Below are positions 55,201 through 61,870 of a DNA stretch of 64,000 nt, in pieces. The position numbers and the translations under genes were made by a program. The notes beneath the pieces are model-generated. The model was given only the letters and a program-made list of their open reading frames with translations, did not search any database and was not told the DNA's origin. Where the stretch lies: positions 186,803 to 250,802 of the forward strand of contig NZ_BBPP01000009.1 of NCBI RefSeq assembly GCF_000787835.1. Direction: 5' to 3'. The stretch comes from Streptacidiphilus melanogenes (GTDB lineage: Bacteria; Actinomycetota; Actinomycetes; Streptomycetales; Streptomycetaceae). Every line of letters starts with the position of its first letter. Positions within the stretch are counted from its first letter, which is position 1.

Positions 55201-56580
55201 CTCCAGGACGTCACCGGCTCCCTCAGCACGGGCGTCCTCAACACCGCGACGGAGATCTGCGCCCTCATCAGGTTCGTGGCCGACTCCGGCCTGTGTCCCG
55301 CCGTCGACCTGCCCCTGGACCTGCTGCCGGCCGACGACTTCGCGCACGCGGTGCACCACATCTCCACCGCCGTCCCGCACGCCGGGGGCGTCTACCACCT
55401 GACCAACCCCCGCCCCGCGTTGGTGGACGTGCTGGGCGACACCCTGCGCACGCGGGGGTGGGCGGTCCGGGAGGTTCCCTACCCCGAGTGGGTGGGCGCG
55501 CTGATCCGGTTCGCGGCCGAGCGCCCGGCCCATCCGGTGACCCCGTTCGTGCCGCTCTTCGTCGACCGCTGCAACCACGCCGACATGAGCGTCAGCGAGA
55601 TGTACCTGCAAAGCGTCTTCCCGCGCTTCAGCCGCGACCACGCGGAGGCCGCCCTGGCCGGCAGCGGCCTGCGGATCCCCCCGGTGGACCGGGACATGCT
55701 CGGCCGCTACGTGGACGCCCTGGAGGGCGAGGGCTATCTCCCGCCCCCGCACCGGAAGACCTCCCGCCCGGCGACGCCGGACGGTGCGTCCTGGCCCGCA
55801 CTCGACCTCTCCCACGCCCCCGCGGACGCGCCCGTCGCCTTCGGCGGCAGCCTCGCCCCCGACGACGTCCGTGCCGCCTACGCCGCGGGCGCCTATCCCA
55901 TGCCCGCGCCCGACGACCGCACCCGCGAGACGGCCATGGCCTCCTACGGGGCCGAGGTGCGCGCCGGGCGCATCCCCGTCGTCGGAGCGGAGGGCGACCC
56001 GTGGGCCGTCACCTGGTGGTCACCCGACCCCCGGCCGGTGATCCCCGTCGACGGGGTCCACCTCAGCCGCAGACTCGCCCGCACCCTGAACCACCGCCTG
56101 CGCTGGACCACCAGTGCCGACCGGGACTTCGAGCAGGTCCTGCACGCCTGCCGGGCCGGACGCCGGCCGGTGTGGCTCACCGACGAGCTGATGGACTGCC
56201 TGCTCGAGCTGCACGCGCGGGGCCTGGCGCACAGCGACGAGGTCTGGGAGGGCGACCAGTTGGTCGGCGGCGTGCTCGGCGTGCGGGTCGGCCGCGCCTT
56301 CAGCATGGACACGATGTTCGGTGCCCGCCCGGGGGCCGGCGCGGTCGCGGTGGCCGACCTGGCGCGGCGCTTCGCCGAGGCGGGCGGGGAACTCCTGGAC
56401 GCCCAGCGCGACAGCGCGCACGTGCGGGCGCTCGGCGCGGTGCTGATGCCGCGTCAGCAGTACCTCTCGCTGCTCCGCGGCGACGAGCGGAGCGGCGATC
56501 TCGACTCCGTGCCGCCCCTGCCTCCCTGGCCTCCCCTGCCGACGGCCGCGGCGGAGGCCCGCCGGCTCACGGCCCGCTGA
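52279..56580 (+). CDS. MbtH-A-PCP-reductase-Aat fusion megaenzyme (NRPS plus tRNA-dependent aminoacyl transferase)
   Basis: 1433 aa. Residues 14-75 resemble MbtH proteins (NDQEQSGVWP, PPDGW, YLWPKL). The adenylation domain (about 95-620) has YTSGSTGAPKG near 259, FDTS, NAYGLTE at 399, YRTGDI, GRVDDQIKIRGHRID at 511 and the A10 Lys at 609. The carrier has LGGNS with the pantetheine Ser at 699. The thioester reductase has TGATGLCG near 787 and YVESK (Tyr949, Lys953). From 1185 the sequence is Leu/Phe-tRNA-protein transferase (Aat) type: WWSPDPRP at 1246, SMDTMF, LLDAQ. It should activate one amino acid, add another from aminoacyl-tRNA, and release reductively. GGAAGG lies 7 nt before ATG 52279. 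It follows the GGDEF-EAL gene by 42 bp. The product is not known. Confidence 0.9.
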   Translation: MAMPQRPSPTPRPGRYLLLRNDQEQSGVWPAELAPPDGWRPAGPPSESAHASSAALAAGRPYLWPKLSPGHRSPPGAPTGRAAGRGARGDPVPTVSALVRTQAHRTPLAPALLWAGGQFDYSALDTRADVTAAALQERGCVPGTVAAVCLDRTADLVVCLLAILRTGATLLPLDPAMPPARLAHLLGDARARLVITGEDHRRLCEAAATAGSVDAGRGAATTAVVPVDEVTGVGKPGEGPWERPRPDEPDPDDVAYLIYTSGSTGAPKGIAVTHRSLAGSLAASSAWYGWHPGDRAVHLAAISFDTSLEQIFGPLITGAATVLTGGPPWAPTEVLDAVARHRISTLDLTPAYSRQLLSLLGTGRYALDTLRLVVVGGEIVRAKDCRGWLEHAPGARLVNAYGLTETTITSTTCDLGAWAATADDSAPAPVGRPLRGTLVHVLDPDLRPVPSGERGEVYIGGNHLAEGIWRQPDRTAEEFLPDPLADSPGGRMYRTGDIGVLQPDGTLSVVGRVDDQIKIRGHRIDPAEIEAVLRAHPAVDDVVVVAQQRDQRDQLDQHLAAFYRPAPDAAPDGETADQLRRALARALPGYMMPASFTAVESLPVTPHGKIDRRALARAAHQARSTAGHAPPPARAPATRVPAPAVPEPTVSEPTVLPPAAPAPAAPLRPHAAMAHLWSQILGVGHVREEDDFFHLGGNSLLAMEMLARARVIFGIDITEVRELSRALLHRPTLAAFTEQAMLARRGRLTGADQPPVDFAAEAALNLTAAGTRGPEPNPHRPRDILLTGATGLCGAHMLDELLRRTGARIHCLVRAADQAQAFERLRAAHLRYLRRDLAADRRRDRILPTVGDLAAPRLGLAAETAEALEAELDLIYHFGAQVNFIYPYQDLRAANVNSVRALVELAAPRSVPLHYTSSLAVMAGYGAAGVKQVTESTPLGHADYLSVGYVESKWVAELLLQHAAAVGVPVSVYRLQDVTGSLSTGVLNTATEICALIRFVADSGLCPAVDLPLDLLPADDFAHAVHHISTAVPHAGGVYHLTNPRPALVDVLGDTLRTRGWAVREVPYPEWVGALIRFAAERPAHPVTPFVPLFVDRCNHADMSVSEMYLQSVFPRFSRDHAEAALAGSGLRIPPVDRDMLGRYVDALEGEGYLPPPHRKTSRPATPDGASWPALDLSHAPADAPVAFGGSLAPDDVRAAYAAGAYPMPAPDDRTRETAMASYGAEVRAGRIPVVGAEGDPWAVTWWSPDPRPVIPVDGVHLSRRLARTLNHRLRWTTSADRDFEQVLHACRAGRRPVWLTDELMDCLLELHARGLAHSDEVWEGDQLVGGVLGVRVGRAFSMDTMFGARPGAGAVAVADLARRFAEAGGELLDAQRDSAHVRALGAVLMPRQQYLSLLRGDERSGDLDSVPPLPPWPPLPTAAAEARRLTAR

Positions 56581-56604
56581 CCACAGGCCGCTGACCGCGG
56601 GCCG
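56570..56604. terminator. Hairpin at the megaenzyme stop, between convergent genes
   Basis: An 8-bp stem (cggcccgc / gcgggccg) with a 19-nt loop that contains the TGA. The loop also holds one of two near-repeats of ggccgctgacc. Confidence 0.5.
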
Positions 56605-56620
56605 GGGTCCGGGGTCCGCC

Positions 56621-58684
56621 TCAGGCGAGTTCGGCCCAGATGGTCTTCGCGTCACGCGCGTAGCGCGTGCCCCAGTCCTGCGAGAGCCGCCCCACGATGA
56701 ACAGGCCGCGGCCGCCCTCGTCGACGGTGCGCGCATGGCGCAGATGCGGGGCCGCCAGGCTTGCGTCGCGGACCTCGCAGGTGAGCGTGCCGTCGTGGAT
56801 CAGGCGCAGCCCGATCGGGCCGCGCGCGTGGCGGATGGCGTTGGTGACCAGCTCGCTGACGATCAGTTCGGCGGCGTAGGCCTGCTCCTCGTCCAGGTCC
56901 CAAGCGGCGAGGCGGTCACGGACGTGACGCCGCGCGACGGCGGCAGCGGCGGGGTCCGCGTCCAGCTGCCAGCCCGCGACCTGGTCGGGCGGGAAGGGTT
57001 TGGTACGGGCCAGGAGCAACGCCACGTCGACCGAACCCGCCGGAGGGAGGGAGTAGACGATCTCGTCGCACAGGTCCTGCAGCGGCCGGTGCGGACGGCT
57101 CAGCGCCTCCTTGATCGCGCGCGGGCCGTGGACGTGGTCGGCGGCGTCGTTGGCGAGGGTGGACAGGGCCAGCACCCCGCCCTCCGGGACCTCCAGGCTG
57201 ACCGCGGCGAAAGGGGAACGGTCGAGCTCTCCGAGGCGTGGCCCGGCGGGGATCTCGGGGTTTTCTACGGTTCCGTCCGGGTGGGCGACGAGCAGGCCCC
57301 CGGAGCCCGACCGGGCGACGGTGCACCGCAGCGAGAGCGGGTCGTAGACGGCCACGAGGCAGTCCGCGAGCCAGGGCCCCGCGTGCTGCAGATCCGCCGC
57401 GGGCAGGTCGGCCAGCTCGCCGGCCAGCACCAGCGTGGTGTCGTGCAGGCGGGCGAGCAGCTCGTCGGGGCCCAGGTCGAAGCCCGCGAGGGAGCGGATC
57501 ACGGTACGCAGCTGCCCCATGGCGGTGGTCGCCCGGATGCCCTGCCCGGCGACGTCTCCGACGACCAGCGCGGTGCGTGCGCCGGGCAGGCCGATCACAT
57601 CGGTCCACTGTCCGCCGCCCGGGGGCAGCAACGAGGCGGGGGTGATCTCCAGGGCGGTGCGCGAGATGCGTCGGGGAGGCAGGAGGTACCGCTGGAGGGT
57701 GGCCGCGAGAGCATGCTCGCGCGCGTAGCGGCGCGCGTTGTCGATGCTCAGGGCCGCATGGTCGGCCACCTCGAGCAGCAGGGCGGTGTCGTCGTCGCCG
57801 AAGCCCTCCGAGGGCTCCTGGCGGTAGAGCGTGACCAGGCCGAGCACCGAGCCGTGCACGGTCAGCGGGACGACGAGCATCGAGTGCGCCCCGAGCTCCC
57901 GGATGGACTTCACCCGGGCCGGATCGGCCGCGACCCACGGCAGGTCGTCCAGCAGCGGCACGGTCCGGGGCCGCAGGTCCGACAGTGCCTGGGTGTACGG
58001 GGTGGGCCCGGGGATGTCGTAGACCGTGCCCACCGGATACAGCGGTTCGTGCTCCCCCGAGGTGGAGCGGAACGCCGCGCGCCGCAGAGGTGTGCTCGGC
58101 ACGAGGGCGGCGGGCGCCGGGGCGTCCCCGCGGATGACGGCGTCGACGACGTCCACGCTCACGGTGTCCGCGATGTCGGGCACCAGCACATCTACCAGCT
58201 CGCGGCAGGTGGCGAGCACGTCCAGGGTCCGCCCGACCCGCTCCCGCGCCCTGGCCAGGGTGCGCAGCCGCCGGCGGGCATTCTCCCGCTCGGTGACGTC
58301 GACCACCTGGAGCGCGACGGCGAAGACGCTGCCGTTCCGGTCCTGGAGCCGGAAGGCGGACAGGGAATACGTCCGCTCGCGCTCGGGCTTGTCCACCGCC
58401 CAGGCCCGCACGATCTGGTTGACCAGCGGCTCACCGCCGTCCAGAACGGCCCTGACCCGCTCCTCGACCTCCTGCGCGTCGACGAGGCCGTAGGCCTCCG
58501 TCAGCGGACGCCCGACGAGGTCCTCCTCCCGGAGGGTCCGCATGGCCGGGGTGGCCACGTTGACCCGGATGACGCGCAGGTCGGTGTCGAGCAGGTGCAG
58601 CCCGACCGGCGACTGCTCGAACAGCACGTCCAGCAGCGCCTCCGCCGCTCCTTCGGCGTCGTCGAGAGCGTCACCGCTGCCCAC
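56621..58684 (-). CDS. PAS-GAF-PP2C-like-HATPase protein with a degenerate phosphatase domain
   Basis: 687 aa in four parts. A PAS domain (LDVLFEQSPVGLHLLDTDLR) is followed by a GAF (GAHSMLVVPLTVHGSVLGLV), a SpoIIE/RsbU-like domain, and a C-terminal HATPase_c of anti-sigma-kinase type (VSELVTNAIRHA N-box, VDEGGRGLFIV G-box). In the PP2C part the metal motifs are altered: GGQWTD replaces GGDWYD, LALSTLAND replaces LYTDGL, and SVDVALL replaces DDVALL. It may therefore be a pseudophosphatase sensor with an active kinase end. It starts with GTG 58684 (GGAAGG at 8 nt) or 58693. It is convergent with the megaenzyme gene. Confidence 0.88.
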   Translation of the reverse strand: MGSGDALDDAEGAAEALLDVLFEQSPVGLHLLDTDLRVIRVNVATPAMRTLREEDLVGRPLTEAYGLVDAQEVEERVRAVLDGGEPLVNQIVRAWAVDKPERERTYSLSAFRLQDRNGSVFAVALQVVDVTERENARRRLRTLARARERVGRTLDVLATCRELVDVLVPDIADTVSVDVVDAVIRGDAPAPAALVPSTPLRRAAFRSTSGEHEPLYPVGTVYDIPGPTPYTQALSDLRPRTVPLLDDLPWVAADPARVKSIRELGAHSMLVVPLTVHGSVLGLVTLYRQEPSEGFGDDDTALLLEVADHAALSIDNARRYAREHALAATLQRYLLPPRRISRTALEITPASLLPPGGGQWTDVIGLPGARTALVVGDVAGQGIRATTAMGQLRTVIRSLAGFDLGPDELLARLHDTTLVLAGELADLPAADLQHAGPWLADCLVAVYDPLSLRCTVARSGSGGLLVAHPDGTVENPEIPAGPRLGELDRSPFAAVSLEVPEGGVLALSTLANDAADHVHGPRAIKEALSRPHRPLQDLCDEIVYSLPPAGSVDVALLLARTKPFPPDQVAGWQLDADPAAAAVARRHVRDRLAAWDLDEEQAYAAELIVSELVTNAIRHARGPIGLRLIHDGTLTCEVRDASLAAPHLRHARTVDEGGRGLFIVGRLSQDWGTRYARDAKTIWAELA

Positions 58685-58840
58685 ATCCGCCACCTTCCGC
58701 CACCTTCACCCTGCCCCACCGGGCACCCTGCCCGAAGCCGACACCCTTTGGCTCAGGTGTATACCGCCCGGCCGACCCCAGCCAGTCGGCCACCCGGCAT
58801 CCACCCCGCCGGGCGGACGCCGAGCGCCCGGCCGGCGGCG

Positions 58841-60031
58841 TCAGCAGCAGAAGTCCCGGACGGTGGCGGTCAGGACGTCGGTGAGCAGGTCGAGCGAGGC
58901 GAGGTCGACGTACTCGGTGGCCGCGTGCGCGCCTGCGCCGTCGACGCCGAAGAGGAGGCAGGGGATACCCGCGCGGTCGAGGAGCGCGCAGTCGGTCCAG
59001 AAGGGTTCGGCGCGCACGACCGGGGGGTGGCCGAGGGCCAGGGTGGCGTGGTGCGTGAGGGTGCGGACGACGGGGGCCTGCGGGTCGGCCTCGAAGGGCT
59101 CGCGGTGGAGGCCGCGGGTGAGTCGGTAGGCGAAGTCGGGGACCGTGGCCGTCAGGTGGTCCAGGAGGGAGGTGAGTTCCTGTTCGACGCGATCGGCATG
59201 CTCGCCGGGGACGGTGCGGCGTTCCAGGGTGATGCGGCAATGGGCCGGATAGGTGGAGGGCTCCTCGCCGCCGCGGATGACGGAGGCGTGCACGGTGCCG
59301 GTGCCGAGGAGGGGGTGCGCCGGGCCCTTTGCGAGGCGGCGGCCCAGGTCCTCCAGGGCGACCAGGAAGTGCCCGGCCTTGGCGATCGCGTCGACGCCCA
59401 GCTCGGGGCGTGATCCGTGCGCCGCGCGTCCGACGATCTCGACGTCGAACCAGGCGAAGCCCTTGTGGGCGAGGGTGACCTCGAGGTGGCTCGGTTCGAC
59501 GACGACGGCCGCGTCGGCCGTGAAGGACTCCAGCACCTCCTCGGTGCCGAAGCTGGCGTGCTCCTCGTCGGCGACCAGGGCGAGCACGACGTCGCCGCGC
59601 AGCGGCCCGTCGGCGGTGGCGCGCGCGGCGGCGACCATCATGGCCGCGAGACCGCCCTTCATGTCGAAGGTGCCGCGCCCGTGCATCCTGCCGTCGCGTA
59701 TCCGCGGTTCCAGCGGGTCGCCGTCGTAGCCCGCGAGGCTGACGGTGTCGAGGTGGCCGTTGAGCATCAGGGCCCGGCCGCCACCGGTCCCGCGGACGAG
59801 GGCCACGAGGGAGGGACGGCCCGGGTGCTGCTCCAGCCGGTGCAGTTCGAACCCGCGGGCGGCCAGCCAGCCGCCGCAGTAGTCGGCGATGGCGCTCTCG
59901 CCCGCCCCGCCGGGGACGAGGTCGGGGTTGACGGAGTCGATGGCGACCAGGCGGGCCAGTAAGCCCGTCGGCGTGACAGCGGACTCTGCGGTGGCGGAGG
60001 TCTCGGGGGCTGCGGCTGTCTCGGGGACCAT
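58841..60031 (-). CDS. M20-family metallopeptidase / deacylase (ArgE/DapE-like)
   Basis: This 396-aa di-zinc hydrolase has metal ligands in LMLNGHLDTVSLAGY and GRGTFDMKGGLAAMM, the catalytic general base in LVADEEHASFGTEEV, and a dimerisation lid with VGRAAHGSRPELGVDA. It could be an acetylornithine deacetylase, a succinyl-diaminopimelate desuccinylase or a peptidase; motifs do not separate these. ATG 60031 has GGAAGGA at 5 nt. It stands on the minus strand behind the metallophosphoesterase gene. Confidence 0.9.
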   Translation of the reverse strand: MVPETAAAPETSATAESAVTPTGLLARLVAIDSVNPDLVPGGAGESAIADYCGGWLAARGFELHRLEQHPGRPSLVALVRGTGGGRALMLNGHLDTVSLAGYDGDPLEPRIRDGRMHGRGTFDMKGGLAAMMVAAARATADGPLRGDVVLALVADEEHASFGTEEVLESFTADAAVVVEPSHLEVTLAHKGFAWFDVEIVGRAAHGSRPELGVDAIAKAGHFLVALEDLGRRLAKGPAHPLLGTGTVHASVIRGGEEPSTYPAHCRITLERRTVPGEHADRVEQELTSLLDHLTATVPDFAYRLTRGLHREPFEADPQAPVVRTLTHHATLALGHPPVVRAEPFWTDCALLDRAGIPCLLFGVDGAGAHAATEYVDLASLDLLTDVLTATVRDFCC

Positions 60032-60125
60032 GACGTCCTTCCAGGCGAGGTGACGCCGCCTCCGGAGACCGAAGGCGCGCGCTTGCCCGAGCACAGTGCC
60101 GCACCCGCGTCCCACCGGTCCAGCC

Positions 60126-61436
60126 CTACCCGGCGGGCGGCGTCCCGCCCGACCGGAGGGTCAGCAGCGTGATCTCGCTGGGCGCGAAGACCCGGAAGGG
60201 CGGTCCCCAGAAGCCCGTGCCACGGCTGGTGTAGAGCTGGGTGCGGTCCCCGTGGCGGCTCAGACCCTGCACCACCGGCTGGTCGATCCGGACAAGGAAG
60301 TTGAACGGCCAGATCTGGCCGCCGTGGGTGTGCCCGGAAACCTGGAGGTCGATGCCGGCGGCGACGGCCTGGGGGACGAACTTGGGCTGGTGGGCGACGA
60401 GCAGGACCGGCTGGTCCGGGTCCGCGCCGGCCAGCGCGCCGAGCAGGTTCGCGCGGTGCCCGGCCTCACCGGAGGACTCCGCGGTCACGTCGTCCACGCC
60501 CGCGAGGACCAGCGCGTCGCCGTCGTGCTCCACCACGACGTGCCGGTTGTGCAGCGGCTCCCAGCCCAGCTCCGCCATGCGGTCCAGCCAGCCCTGGGCC
60601 TCCCCGCCGTACTCGTGGTTCCCCGTGACGTAGACCTTGGCCAGCCGCGACCGGATCGTGCCCAGCGGCGCGGACTGCTCGCGCCGCTGGGTGGGCGTGC
60701 CGTCCGCGATGTCGCCGGCGTGGACCACGACGTCCGGGTCGAGCGCGTTGACGGCGTCGGCGACCCGCGCCGACCAGGCCGCACGGTCGATCGGCCCGTA
60801 GTGGGTGTCGGCCAGGACGACGACCCGGGTCCCGTCCAGGCCCGCGCCGAGCCGCGGCAGGTGAACGTCCAGGCGCCGCACCCGCGGCACGCGCATGGCC
60901 TCGTGGTGTCCCCAGCCCAGCAGCCCGGCGGCGACCGCGGCGACGGCCCCGGCCACGATCCTGGCCCGGTCGACGCCGCCGACGCCGAGGCCGATCAGCC
61001 CGAGCTGGACCAGGCCGCCCAGCACCGACCAGGTGAACAGGACCCAGACCACCCCGAGCGACGTGTCCGCGACGCGCGCGGCCCGGTCGTCCCGGCGTGC
61101 CCCGTGGCCCGCCACCATCAGGAAGGGGATGGAGACCATCCAGGCGACCAGGACGAGCGTCCCGGCCAGGAAGACCGGCAAGGGCCAGTCGACACCCGAG
61201 GCGAGCAGCGTCCACCACGGCGGGAGGCAGAGAAACACGAGAATGAGGAGGACGACCGTCAGGCGTCGGCGCACGGACCGCCGTGGCGTCGGGCTCTCCT
61301 CCGAAGACGCGGCATCCGGGCCTGCGGCATCCGGGCCCGGCCCGGCCTCCGGTGCGGCGACGGCGACGGCGGTCTCCGGTCCCGCGTGGTCCGTTCGAGG
61401 GCCCGGCCCCGATCCGATCGATTCGCTGTCAGCCAC
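60126..61436 (-). CDS. Membrane-anchored metallophosphoesterase
   Basis: This 436-aa protein has a disordered Ala/Pro/Gly N terminus of about 50 residues, four hydrophobic helices (VVLLILVFLCLPPWWTLL and others), and a calcineurin-like catalytic domain: VVLADTHYGPID, VVHAGDIADGTP, VYVTGNHEYG, LLVAHQPKF and SGHTHGGQIWP. All five metal-binding motifs of the family are intact. The substrate is unknown; relatives act on phospholipid-linked or UDP-linked phosphates. It starts with GTG 61436 after GAGGGG at about 8 nt; GTG 61451 is the alternative. Confidence 0.9.
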   Translation of the reverse strand: MADSESIGSGPGPRTDHAGPETAVAVAAPEAGPGPDAAGPDAASSEESPTPRRSVRRRLTVVLLILVFLCLPPWWTLLASGVDWPLPVFLAGTLVLVAWMVSIPFLMVAGHGARRDDRAARVADTSLGVVWVLFTWSVLGGLVQLGLIGLGVGGVDRARIVAGAVAAVAAGLLGWGHHEAMRVPRVRRLDVHLPRLGAGLDGTRVVVLADTHYGPIDRAAWSARVADAVNALDPDVVVHAGDIADGTPTQRREQSAPLGTIRSRLAKVYVTGNHEYGGEAQGWLDRMAELGWEPLHNRHVVVEHDGDALVLAGVDDVTAESSGEAGHRANLLGALAGADPDQPVLLVAHQPKFVPQAVAAGIDLQVSGHTHGGQIWPFNFLVRIDQPVVQGLSRHGDRTQLYTSRGTGFWGPPFRVFAPSEITLLTLRSGGTPPAG

Positions 61437-61870
61437 TGCGCCGCCCCTCACATCCGCGGTTCCACCTCTCGATCCCTATCATCCGACAGGCAGTCACCGG
61501 TGGACGCGCCCGGGTCCGCCCTCGTCGACCGGCCCGGCCGCGCAGCGCGAGAACGACGAGAGGAACGTCAAGCACTCCCAGGCGATCACGGCATACGAGC
61601 TGTTCGACGGCCGCAGCCACTAACCTGCGGCGAGGCGGACTGGGAGGCCATTGCCGACCTCGCCCTCGACTGGGCCCTCGAGCCCACGCCGGGCGTCCTC
61701 GACCAGCGCTCGTCCTGTGCCCCGGCCACTGGCGGTGATCTCCGGACCGGGGCCCGAGGGGGCCCGTGCACGAGCCGGTGTGCGGGGCCCTCCTGCGACG
61801 TCCTTCACCCGAACAGGGGGCGTCTCACCCGATTCTCGCCCGCTGAAACGGCCGCGCGGGAGGCGGCGGC
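61437..61870. other. Intergenic region without a supportable gene
   Basis: There are 434 bp between the metallophosphoesterase and LuxR-type genes. Short plus-strand stretches that translate sensibly (for example HSQAITAYELFDGRSH ending at 61623, and EADWEAIADLALDWALEPTP just after it) have no start or ribosome site. They could be relics of a lost gene or chance. No strong hairpin was found. Confidence 0.4.
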
